Source: Glycine soja
Lineage: Eukaryota > Streptophyta > Magnoliopsida > Fabales > Fabaceae
NCBI RefSeq assembly: GCF_004193775.1
Contig: NC_041006.1
Coordinates: 24,696,644-24,760,643, forward strand
Direction: 5' to 3'
DNA: 64,000 bases
The notes below the pieces were generated by a model. The model made no database searches, had not been told where the DNA came from, and worked only from the letters and a program-made list of their open reading frames with translations. A program made the translations under genes and the position numbers. Positions 44,421-55,279 of the stretch are shown here, one piece after another (positions within the stretch are counted from its first letter, which is position 1; the number at the start of each line of letters is the position of its first letter).

Positions 44421-45537
44421 TAGTTAGAGAGTTAGGTCGTCTAGTTAGTATGCAATGTTGTTATCATGAGTTCTCCTTTATTTGTGTTCCCTTTCTATCT
44501 GTTTTGTTGTCCATGTTTGTACATAACCTTTGCTATGTTGTTGTGTTTGGTGTGTGTTTGTCTATTGATTACATTCATAGTTAGAAATATTTTTTTCTAC
44601 ACACACATGGCACCTACACCTCGCACACACATTGAGATATTATGCCCTACACCCAGGTCTATGTGAGCAATAAGGAGTGGAGGTCAATCTGTGGTCAAGC
44701 TGAGTCTCCGACTCGCTTGATGACAATGAAGCCTCATCTAGAGTTTTCCTCTTTTAGTGATGCGTTGCCGCTGATAGTCCCTATCGCCATAATGTATTAC
44801 TTAAGAGGATGATACCTCTAGAAGCCAGTAAATTTACTTAAAACTACCATCTGGAATTATCACTAGAAGTGGACCTTTGGATCATTTCCATTAGGTTCCT
44901 CAAACTAGGGGGCACATAGCAAACTTACTCTGGTATATTCCTTGATTGCATCATGCATCTCTTCATGGCATTGCAATGGACATATCATTCTTGTATTTGT
45001 CGTTCATCATATTCGTGCATTGCATTTGCATAAATCACTGCATTACCACACATCTGCATTTAGCATGCTCTTTTGTTCTGACAATTGCATACATTCTTTT
45101 TTCATCGTTTGCATGTCATGTTCACTCATGCATGACCCTTGCATTTTCCTCTGCAAAAAGGGGGGGGGCAAAAAAGGAGAGCAAAAAGAAAGTCACACCA
45201 CACTCGGGGTTACATATGTTAGTTTCCATGATGATGGTTACAAACCAGCCATGTTGGGATTATACACCCATTTCTCTAAAAAAGGGATGTTGATTCAAAA
45301 TCATGTCAATATTGTACCTAATGCATGGTTAACTAGGAAAATGATGGCTCTCCAGGCATCTCCACCTCACAATTACATTTTGCCATGCATAGCATAAGTA
45401 TGCCCGACACATTCATCTCTATGAAATGTTGTCGAAGTATTGGTGATTAAAATTGTCATTCCTTGGATTGTGGGGTTGAACCAGACACATGTTTTAAGAA
45501 AAGGTTCATTAAGGAAAAGTCAAGTATGGAAGTAACG
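44421..45537 (+). other. Leader of A, no gene
   Basis: The leader contains the CCCTACACCCAGGTC and GTCTCCGACTCGCTTGATGA landmarks also found in B and C, and many CATGCAT-type words. A G-run lies at ~45160. No protein-like frame. Confidence 0.7.
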
Positions 45538-46016
45538 TGATGTAGCTCCATGTGGAGCTTGTAGGCCTTGGATCTTCTTCATCAATGGAGTCCTTTGCTT
45601 CTTGAAGTTCAATGGCAGCGGAATGGAGAAGGAAGAAAGATGATTGGAGACACCACTTGAAGGAGAAGATGAGTCAAGAACAAGCTCGCCACCATAGGAA
45701 GCCATGGATAAGAGCTTGAAGGTAGGAGAAGATGAGTGGAGGGAGAGGGGGAGAAGGAGCACGAAATTTTGTGCCTCAAATGAGGTCTGAAATTTGAAGT
45801 TTAATTCTCAAATAATCAAAGTTGAAAAAATGCACACACATGGCCTCTATTTATAGCCTAAGTGTCACAAAAAATTGGAGGGAAATTTGAATTTCTATTC
45901 AAATTTCACTTGAATTTGAAATTGAATTTGTGGAGCCAAAATTTCACTAATTATGATTAGTGAATTTTAGCTATGGTTCAGCCCACTAATCCAAGATCAA
46001 GTCCAAGATTCTCCAC
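45538..46016 (-). repeat. NA4, part of an NA-family LTR
   Basis: The minus strand ends GGAGCTACATCA at 45538, as NA LTRs do, and matches the 3' half of the NA1 LTR including TATAAATAG (plus-strand CTATTTATAG at ~45847-45856). It stops at 46016 in the sequence equal to AGTGGAGAATC, exactly where LTR-B starts. So B inserted in this LTR, and the other half is expected past the gap. Confidence 0.85.
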
Positions 46017-47600
46017 TGTCATACCCTAATTTCGTTCAGGGATTATTACTTGATGACATGTAACCTTTGGTTAGCCGCTTTGAGATACTTGGTGTCCTTT
46101 GTTGCACAGTAAATGAAGTCCCGAGACATCTCAGAAATCAAAAGGAAGCAGGCTTGCGCGATCCGTGAAATTTCGTAATGTGGCGGAAGTCGAAAATAGG
46201 TGTTTTTGCGCAATCCGTGGGTTTTCGTAACTTCTTCGAAAGCTAAAAAAGAGTAAATACATAATCCGTAAGGATTCGTAACCTTGCGGAAGGAAAATAA
46301 GTATCGTTACGAAATTCGTAAAGTTTCGTAACGTTACGGAAAAAGAATTACAAAAAAATAGAAAGGGGGGTGCATTTAGTAAAAACGGGGGTGTAAATAG
46401 CAACCAGGCCCACTTGGGCCATCCAGAAGATTCCTCCAGAAGGCTGTTGCTTCTGGAGGAAGCAACCTTGCTCGCCTGGGCGAGCTGGGCGGCAAGCTTC
46501 TCCCCTATTTTGCTATAAATAGGGGAAGAAGTGAAGAAGAAAAGGGTTCAGCCCCTTAGGCACTTTTCTCTCTCTCGAATTTGCTGAGGAAAATTATTTC
46601 CGTGAAGAAAATCCAAGCCGAGGTGCTTCCGTAACGTTTCCGTGAGTAATTACGCGAAGATTCTCGACCGTTCTTCGTTTTCTTCAGTCTTCAACGGGTA
46701 AGTACCTCAAACCAAGCTTCTCAATTCATTCTATGTACCCGTGGTGGTCCACATTTTGTTGCATGTATTTTTATTCTTGTTTTCGTCTACTTTTTATACC
46801 CCATTTTGACGTGCTTAAGCCGTTTATTTAAGTCATTTCTCGCTTAATCTAAAAATAAAATAAATTTCCACCGAACATTTGAATCGTATCATCCGTTAAT
46901 TTTGGTTAAAATGAATTCCGACCGTTCGGTCGTGCCGTAACCACGTTCGAAATCAAAAAAGAGGTAAAATAATAATATAATAATAAAAAATACCTTTTAG
47001 TAAAATAAAAGCGTAAGATCAATCGGACGTTTTCTCTTTAGGACTTCTCATTCTTAATTGAATTGACTAATAACTAAAGTGAAACTAAGGCTAAAATCAA
47101 CTCGCCTAGTCATGCTCGTCCACAAAAATAGGTTTTTGAAAGTTTATCATGTCAGTTTCTTACTAAGTAAAAAAGGATCATTTTTAAGGTCCACCGCCTT
47201 AAAATGATCACCCCTCAAGTAAAAAGAATCACTTGATTCACGCATAAGAAAGAACTACGTAGGTCTGATTTCCTCTCCAAAGGAGGGTACGTAGGAGCAA
47301 AAGCCCCGCTTTTGTCGACCTCAAAAAAAAAATAAAAAGAAATAAAGTTAAGGTAACACAATTTCCACAATTCTAAAAAATAGACTGTTGTCCTTCGAGA
47401 CAAACGTGAGAGGTGATAATACCTTCCTTAAGCGTAAATATAACTCCCGAACTTAGAATTTTCATTTTGACCGGTTTCCTTCGGTTTTTCCGACGTTTTC
47501 CACAAATAAACGTTGGTGGCGACTCCGTGCATCTTTCCTCCTTTGGAAAGTGCACCCGTGAGCCTCGCCCTCGCTCTCCCGTGAAGGGCACGTTGCGACA
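46017..47600 (+). repeat. LTR of element B
   Basis: It runs TGTCATACCCTAATTTCG to CACGTTGCGACA and closely resembles LTR-C over most of its length. It contains TATAAATA at 46514-46521 and a PBS-like TGGCGACTCC at 47517-47526. Confidence 0.88.
46514..46521 (+). promoter_or_regulatory. TATA box of LTR-B
   Basis: TATAAATA before the AGGGGAAGAAGTGAAG stretch; the equivalent in LTR-C is at 51162-51169. Confidence 0.6.
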
Positions 47601-47602
47601 GT

Positions 47603-47620
47603 TGGCGACTCCACTGGGGA
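47603..47620 (+). other. Primer-binding site of B
   Basis: TGGCGACTCCACTGGGGA two bases after the LTR end. Confidence 0.85.
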
Positions 47621-49150
47621 CCTTTTTGTGAGTTAGGCCTATTTTAAGGAATTGTGGAATTGTGGAACTTCGTGTGTGCATTTGTTAAACTGTGTAAAAT
47701 GTAAATAATTGTTGTCTATTTCACATTCTTTACACTGCATTCTATGCACCCACGGGTTTGAGTAAAAAAGGGGCCCTATACCCGGGTTCATGGGAATTTA
47801 AGGAGTGGATGTGAATCTATCATCATGCTAGGTCTCCGACTTGCTTGATAATAGTGAAACCTCGTCTAGAGCTTTCTCTCTTTATAATGTATTGTCGTTG
47901 GTATTCCATACCGCCACAATATTATTATCTTGAGTGATGATACCTCTAGAAAACAGCCGTGTGAGTTATGAATTGTTGGGGAGTAGTTATTAGAGACCCC
48001 TAGATATTGTCCTATAGGTTCCCAAATAGGGGCAAAGAGCAAACACGCTCCGTGCCATTCGTTCTCATGCATTTTTTTCATAAATAGCACTAGTTTATAG
48101 TTTTGCTAGTGATGTTTGGCTTCTTTAGAGTAATACGTAACCCTTTTAATACTATGTTGAGGCGCCATCATGCCTAATACGTAGCATTAAAGTTGGATCT
48201 CTGCAGTCTCATATGTGTGAATTACCCCTTTGTGTTGTTTTCTTTCTGTTTCATGCATGCGCATCTGCATCATACCGCCACACATGCGTTGTATGTGGGT
48301 CTCGTCTTTTGTCATGGGAAGCCGGAAGATCCATATCGTCTTCTTAACTGCACACATGGGGCACTGCGCCCTCCAAATGCGCAATAAGGAGAGATAATTT
48401 TCCGGGCTCTCGTGTCCGTAAATGCATTCATATCATGCACCGCATAAACATCTCTTCAGCATCATAATGAACATATCGTTCCTGCATTTGTCCGTTATCA
48501 CATTCCCATTTTGCATGAGTCATTGCATCATCATGGATATGCGTTCAACAAAAACACAAACAACAAAACAAAATGATTGAACATGGTACCTAATGCATGT
48601 TTAACTAAGAAAGGATGTTTCTTCGGGCATCTCAATCTCATAATTACATTTTCCATACATTGCATGCATATTCCCGAGTCTTTCATCCCTATGAATTGTT
48701 GATGAAGTATTGGCAATCAAAATTGCTATTTCCTGGGTTATGGGGTTGAACCAAGCTCGTGCTTTTACGAAAAGGTTCATCGAGTCAAGTTGAAGTATGG
48801 AAGTACCCATCTTGAAAAAAATTGGGGCAAAAGATCGTGTTACATCGCTGCTTCATCTACTGCCAAACACATTTAGGGCTGCGGATGTCCCTGTTACTTC
48901 CAGTTTCACCTTGACGAAGATGTCATGGACCATGTTGAAAATCTAAATTGATTCAACCCCATATCCAGTGTACAAATTCGCAATACTTCAACTGTGCATC
49001 ATTCGCATACATCCATGTTGTTCATTGGTTGCATTGCTCATTGCATTCTTTCCTTGAAAAAAAAAGAGAAGAACTTAATCATTGTTATAAAAAAGAAAAA
49101 AAAAACATGCTTTACGGCGCACTCACCGAACCTGTGACGGAGCTAGAGTA
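47621..49150 (+). other. Leader of B, no gene
   Basis: About 1.5 kb. It shares CCCTATACCCGGGTTCATGG and GGTCTCCGACTTGCTTGAT with C. Short open frames on both strands lack protein character. Confidence 0.7.
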
Positions 49151-50666
49151 ATGGGTGAAGAAGAGGAGGTGCAAGAGAAGGTGAAGGCCGACATGGAGGC
49201 CATGAAAGAGCAAATGGCCGCAATGATGGAGGCCGTGATGAGCATGAAGAAGATAATGGAAGCCAATGTGGTTGAAATTGCCGCTACCAGCGTTGTTGCT
49301 AAGGTGAACCTGATGTCCCCATCCGGCATCAACCAAATGAATCATCCAACCTCAGATATGGTAGGCAAAGATTTAGGAAGTACGGACGATCCCATGATGT
49401 GTAAATTCAAAACGAGCATGCTTTCCCGCCGTATGGTTTGCCTCTCAACTATACGCCACCCAATGTGGCGTACACTCCCAATAAGAATGTCAATAACTCC
49501 ACTCCTATACCCATTGAGAGCCAACAACCCCAAACTGATCATGCACATGTCTCCTAAACCGTGGGGGAGACACATGAAATTCCCCATCACAATCTAGCCG
49601 ACTTCGAGCCTTGCCTCGGATATGCCACTGAAGGGCAGGCATTTGGTGGTATACCCCTACAAAAACCCTTTGGAGGGCCCTCAGTATCACCCACAACTAC
49701 ACCTCTTGCATTCCACGACAAGTAAAGACCCTCATGCTATGGCAGAAATGGGAAAGTTGGATCATCCTGAGGAAAGGCTCAGGGCCATTGAAAGAGGTGA
49801 AGATTATGCCTTTGCTAACCTAGAAGAGTTGTTCCTAGTACCCGATATCATCACCCTTCCCAAGTTCAAGGTGCTGGACTTTGACGAGTACAATGGGACT
49901 ACTTGCCCCAAGAACCATCTAAAGATGTATTGTCGGAAGATGGGGGCATACACAAAAAATGAGGAATTGCTGATACATTACTTCCAAGAAAGTCTTACTG
50001 GGGTAGCTGTTACCTGGTACACTAACTTGGAACCTTCCCGAGTCCATTCTTGGAAGGACCTAATGGTTGCCTTCGTTAGGCTGTGTCAGTATAATGGCTT
50101 CGGATAGGATGCAACTATAGAACATGTGCAAAAAGAGGGCACGGATCTTTCAAAGGATACGCCCAAAGATGGAGAGACTTGGCAGCTCAAGTAGCGCCCC
50201 CAATAACAGAGAAAGAGATTATCACAATGATAGTAGACATGTTACCAGTGTTCTATTATGGAAATGGTGGGTTACACACCTTCAAGCTTTGCGGATTTGG
50301 ACTTCGCCGGCAGAAGGATCAAAGCGGGTCTGAAAAGAGGCAAATTTAATCATCCCACTTGGACGAATGAGAAAACTGGGGCAAATGAAGAGGGTGAGAA
50401 TGAGGGAGAAGCCCATGCTGTGACTGCCATTCCTATACAGCCAAGTTTCCCACCAACCCAACAATGTCATTACTCAGCCAATAACCAACCTTCTCCTTAC
50501 CCACCGCCCAGTTATCCACAAAGGCCATCCCTAAAACAACCACAAAGTCTGTCTACCGCACTTCCAATGACGAACATCACCTTTAGCACAATCCAAAAAC
50601 ACCAACCAAGAAATGAATTTTGCAGCGAGAAAGCCTGTAGAATTCACCCCAATTCCAGTGTCCTAC
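49151..50666 (+). pseudogene. gag: gag of element B, frameshifted and truncated
   Basis: It starts MGEEEEVQEKVKADMEAMKE at 49151 with a Met/Glu-rich coiled coil like that of C gag. Frames change at ~49460 and again before 49740. The core gag is open at 49740-50107 (CPKNHLKMYCRKMGAY, HYFQESLTGVAVTWYTNLEPSR, WKDLMVAFVRLCQYN). A stop at 50105-50107 and further frame changes follow. The region after (MEMVGYTPSSFADLDFAG, GLKRGKFNHP) runs to VEFTPIPVSY in the third frame. There it is cut by LTR-C; in C the same place continues TYEDLLPSL. So C inserted here. Confidence 0.85.
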
Positions 50667-52309
50667 TGTCATACCCTAATTTCGTCCGGGGACCTTTGCT
50701 TGATGACATGCGACTTTTGTTTGGTCCTTGTAAGGTGCTTGGCACCCATCATTAGGCAATTTGTGAAACTCTGGGACGTGCTGGAAAACAAAAGAAAATA
50801 TTGATGCACAATCCGTAAGGTTCCGTGACACATCGGAAATCAAATGGAAGCATCGTTGCACAATTAGTGAGGTTCCGTAACATTCCGTAAGTCAAAAAGG
50901 GGATGATTATGTAATCCACAAGGTTCCGTAACATTACAGAAAGAAAACAAGTATCGTTACGAAAGTCGTAAGTTTCCGTAACTTTACGAAAAAAGAATCA
51001 CCAAAAAAAGGCAGGGGGTGTACTTAGTAAAAATGGGGGTGCAAATAGCAACCAGGCCCACTTGGGCCCTCCAGAAGATTCCTCCAGAAGGCTGTTGCTT
51101 CTGGAGGAAGCAACCCTGCTCGCCTGGGCGAGCTGGGTGGCAAGCTTCTCCCCCAATTTTCTATAAATAGGGGGAGAAGTGAAGTGAAAAAGGGTTCAGC
51201 CCCTTAGGCACTTCTCTCTATTTCGAATTTGCTTGGAAAAATCGTTTCCGTGAAGAAAATTCAAGCCGAGGCGCTTCCGAAACGTTTCCGTGAGGAATTT
51301 CGCGAAGGTTTCGACCGTTCTTCAACGTTCTTCATTCGTTCTTCATCATTCTTCGATCTTCAATGGGTAAGTACCTCGAACCAAGCTTTTCGATTCATTC
51401 CATATACCCGTGGTGGTCCACATTGTGTTTCGTGTATTTTTATTCTCGTTTCATTTACTTTTTATACCCTTTTTTGACGTGCTTAAGCCATTTTATTTAA
51501 GTCATTTCTCGCTTAACCTAAAAATAAAATAAATTTCCACCGATCGTTTGAATTGTATTATCCGTTAACTTCGTTTAAAACAAAATCTAACCGTTTGATC
51601 GTGCCGTAACCACGTTGGAAATAAAAAAAAAGAGTTAAATAATAATATAATAATCAAAAAAATATTTTTTAGTAAAGTAAAGCGAAAAATCAATCGGACG
51701 TTTTCTCTTTGGGATTTCTCATTCTTAATCGAATTGACTAATAACTAAGGTGAAACTAAGGCTAAAATCAACTCACCTAGTCAAGCTCGTCCACAAAAAT
51801 AGGTTTTTGAAAGTTTATCACTTCAATTTCTTATTAAGTAAAATGGGTCATTTTTAAGGTCCAACGCCTTAAAATGATCACCTTTCAAGTAAAAAGAATC
51901 ACTTATTCACGCATAAGAAAGAACTACGTAGGTCTGATTTTCTTATCCCAATTGAGGAATACGTAGGAGCAAAGGGAAACACCCTTGTCGACCACAAAAA
52001 GAGAAAAAATATAAAAAGGGTATAAAGGATATAAGGACATAAAAGGGAACGTAAAAATCAAAGTCATGTTTGCACATTCGATTAAAGGCTACCGTCCCTT
52101 GTGACGGACGTGTGGGGTGCTAATACCTTCCCCGCGCGTAAATACAACTCCCGAGCCTTTCACTTAAAAGTTCGTAGATCGCGTCTTTTCCGGTTTTTCC
52201 AACGTTTTCCTCAAATAAACGTTGGTGGCGACTCCGCGCGTATTCCTTTCGTGGAACACGCATCCCGCGAGTCTCGCGTCGCCCTCCCGCCGAAGGGTAG
52301 GTTGCGACA
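50667..52309 (+). repeat. 5' LTR of element C
   Basis: 1643 bp, TGTCATACCCTAATTTCG to GTAGGTTGCGACA. TATAAATA is at 51162-51169 and a PBS-like TGGCGACTCC at 52226-52235. It is inserted in B gag. Confidence 0.9.
51162..51169 (+). promoter_or_regulatory. TATA box of LTR-C
   Basis: TATAAATA in CTATAAATAGGGGGAG; transcription would start some 30 bp downstream. The role is inferred from position and from conservation with B. Confidence 0.6.
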
Positions 52310-52311
52310 GT

Positions 52312-52329
52312 TGGCGACTCCACTGGGGA
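52312..52329 (+). other. Primer-binding site of C
   Basis: TGGCGACTCCACTGGGGA two bases after the LTR end, identical to A and B. Confidence 0.88.
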
Positions 52330-53178
52330 CTGTTTTTAGAGAGTTAGGCTATTTAATCTTGTGCAATGTTTTACCATGACTTACTCCTTTGTTGGTTTAC
52401 CTTCGTTATGTTCTTGTATATATAACTCTTTGATGCTTTTAGTGCATTTTTTGTATGCTTGAGGTAAATATTTATTCATTTGATGCATACAAACACTAAC
52501 ATTATTTGCACACACTGTGAGTGAAAAAGGGCCCTATACCCGGGTTCATGGGAACATAAGGAGTGGAGGTGAATCTGTGATCATGCTAGGTCTCCGACTT
52601 GCTTGATTACAGTGAACCCTCATCTAGAGCTTTTCTCTTGGGAAACTTATTGTTGCTAGTAGTCCCTACTGCTGCAATATGTTCTTCGAAGAGGATGATA
52701 CCTCTAGAAACCATCAAGAGAGATATGACTATCTTGGGGGTTATCACTAAATGCCTAGTTAGCTCTCTCCCTTATAGGTCCCTTAAATAGGGGCACGGAG
52801 CAAACACGCTGCGTGCCATTTTTTCACACTGCCATGCATAAATAGTCATATACCCTTTTGCTTATGTTCAGTGAATATTGTCATACTATGTACATTCCCG
52901 TATTGCGTCTTTTGCATATGCATCGCATACGGGTTCTGTCTTGATCCCCTCTGTAAACAAACCAACGGAGGGTCCGTGTCACCTTCTTAAAAAAAAAACA
53001 TACGTTGGGGCACTTTGCTACCCCTAGACGTTGTATCTAAGAAAGGAGACAATTCCTCGGGCCCTCGCATTCCTAAGTTGCATCTGTGTCATATGCATTC
53101 CTTCATGCATTCATCCATTCCACCCATGAGATATCGGAGTTTTGATTTGCACCAGCTTTTTGTCTCACTTTAGTAAGC
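52330..53178 (+). other. Leader of C, no gene
   Basis: About 850 bp, with the CCCTATACCCGGGTTCATGG block and CATGCAT words. No protein-like frame. Confidence 0.7.
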
Positions 53179-55044
53179 ATGGGGACAAATCAAACCGGCA
53201 AGAGGTTTTACCAAGTCAAGGTTAAAGGCCTAGATACCACCAGCATCAAGGAATTAGGGCGGTTGATGGAACCCCTCCAAATGCAAGCCTTCCGCAAGAT
53301 TTACGGAAAGATCTTAGAGTTGACCATAGCAGAGATATCCATAGAAGCCATTGCATCACTCACCTAATACTACGACCAGCCTTTGAGATGCTTCACGTTC
53401 GGAGACTTCCAATTGGTACCAACCATTGAAGAATTTGAGGAAATTCTAGGATGTCCTCTTGGGGGAAGAAAACCATACCTTTCCTCCGGGTGTCTCCCCT
53501 CTTTGAGCAGAATTGCAACTGTGGTCAAGGATTCAGCAAGAGGTTTGGACCGCATAAAACAGACTCGAAACGACATAGCGGGCCTACCACGGAAGTACCT
53601 AGAAGACAAGGCGAGGGGTATGGCCAATCAAGGAGATTGGGTCCCGTTTAAGGATGTGTTAGCTTTGCTAATTTTTGGGGTTGTCCTCTTTCCAAACGTA
53701 GATGGTTTGGTGGACCTAGCAGCAATCGACGCTTTCCTTGCATACCACCATAGCAAGGAAAGTCCGGTGGTAGCTGTCTTGGCAGATTTATTTGACACAT
53801 TTAACCGAAGGTGCGAAAAAAGTAGCGCACGGATCATCTGTTGCTTGCCCGCCCTCTGTGTTTGGTTGGTTTCACACCTGTTCCAGCAAGACACGAGGCA
53901 TCCATATCCGCTCCAGAGCCATCGCTCGTGTACTGAAAAGAGAAGAATAGATTGGGACCAGCTTTTGGCTGGGATAGGAGGTAGAACAATCAATTGGTTC
54001 CCCCGATGGAAGGAAGGAAAGGAGGGAGTCCTTTTCTCATGTGGAGGGTACCCAAACATTCCGCTGATAGGAACGAGGGGTTGTATTAACTACAATCCCG
54101 CCCTCGCTATAAGACAACTAGGGTACCCCATGAGGGGAGCACCGACGGAAGAAAGCATGTCTCCTTTCCTTGTGAGGGATTTCGGCGCACAAAATTTCAA
54201 GGCTATACAAGCAATCCATAAGGCATGGGAAACCCCGTTAAGGAAAGATCAAGAACTTAGGGGCATTCGTAATGGCATCATTGGTGGGTACCATGAATGG
54301 CTGAAAGTTCATATACGAGGTTTAGATTGGCTCGCCAAGTTAAAAGTCATCAGCGAAGAGAGTTTTGAAGCACCGGAAGAGGACGAAGAAGTCCAAGCTC
54401 TCAAAAGCAAGTTAGGAAAGGCAAAACTTGCCAAGGAGAAGTTCAAGTTGGCCGCTACACACATCCGGAAGGAGTGTGCCGGATTACGGGAAGAGAATGC
54501 AACTACCGCACGAGCCCTTGAACAAGAGACCAAGAGGGCTCGCAAGGAAGAGTATGGCCGGAACAAATTTCGCGGAGCTCTGTGGGGTAGCAACAATGAA
54601 CTCAAGCTGCGAAGGGAAGAGAGGGACCAGTCGCGAGCACATAGCATGGTTTTGAAAGAGGAGTTAGTTGCCTGTTCAAGGTCCAAAAGAAGCTTGTCTC
54701 AGCGGTTATGCGAGACAGAGACCAACATGCTAGCTATCATCGCCAAGTACCAAGAAGAGTTAGGTCTAGCCACGGCCCACGAGCATAGGATCGCGGACGA
54801 GTATGCCCAAGTATACGCGGAAAAAGAGGCTAGAGGAAGGGTGATCGACTCTTTACACCAAGAGGCAACCATGTGGATGGATCGGTTCGCTCTTACCTTG
54901 AACGGGAGTCAGGAACTTCCCCGATTGTTAGCCAAGGCCAAGGCGATGGCGGACACCTACTCCGCCCCCGAAGAAATTCATGGGCTTCTCGGCTATTGTC
55001 AGCATATGATAGACTTAATGGCCCACATAATTAGAAATCGCTAG
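53179..55044 (+). pseudogene. Ogre-type ORF1 (DUF7745-like), one nonsense codon
   Basis: ATG 53179 (MGTNQTGKRFYQVKVKGLD) runs in one frame to TAG at 55042-55044, 622 codons. It is broken only by TAA at 53365-53367. It sits upstream of gag on the same strand, where Ogre elements carry an extra ORF of unknown function. The first ~330 residues look globular (CFTFGDFQLVPTIEEFEEIL, PFKDVLALLIFG, RRIDWDQLLAGIGGRTINWF); similar plant proteins are grouped as DUF7745, as far as I recall. The last ~230 residues form a long charged coiled coil (about residues 400-560). Role unknown; it may bind gag or RNA. Confidence 0.75.
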
Positions 55045-55279
55045 GAAACTTGTATGGTCTCTCAGACCTTGACTAGATACAACTTTTTTTGAAATAAAAT
55101 GAGTTGGTCCCATGTTTCTACTCCAAAAAGCTTGTGCGAATCCAATCACTCCTGCATTTTATCTCTAGCATGCATTCTTTCTTTCTTTACCCACTCCTCA
55201 CGTTTGGTTTTTAGGGAAAAACACCATAACTAAACGCGCCACAAGGCATCCCTATCGCACCAGATCCAAATCTAGAACG
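55045..55279 (+). other. Spacer between ORF1 and gag
   Basis: 235 bp without a gene. It contains AATAAAATGAG near 55093, which resembles a plant poly(A) signal, so a short ORF1-only transcript is possible but unproven. Confidence 0.4.

Larger units (their letters stand above)
42946..45537 (+). mobile_element. Element A, Ogre/Tat-type gypsy, 5' part
   Basis: A 1455-bp LTR, a PBS of the type shared with B and C, and about 1.1 kb of leader, then interruption by NA4 at 45538. The leader aligns with that of B up to GTATGGAAGTA (48795 region). No coding part is inside the window; the rest should lie beyond the gap. It is inserted in the copia P protease remnant. Confidence 0.75.
46017..50666 (+). 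mobile_element. Element B, Ogre/Tat-type gypsy, 5' part
   Basis: A 1584-bp LTR, PBS, 1.5-kb leader and a gag that is cut at 50666 by LTR-C. Unlike C, gag follows the leader with no extra ORF between. It is inserted in NA4. The remainder of B is not seen in the window. Confidence 0.85.

Noticed and set aside
44942..45397. Overlapping 115- and 151-codon frames in the leader of A
   Set aside because: They are rich in Cys, His and Ser from CATGCAT repeats, match nothing I know, and are not conserved in the B and C leaders.
49112..49345. His/Leu-rich minus-strand frame
   Set aside because: It is the antisense of the Glu/Met coiled coil at the start of B gag.
53179..55044. ORF1 as a captured host gene
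   Set aside because: It sits in the place and orientation of the known Ogre ORF1, between the leader and gag.
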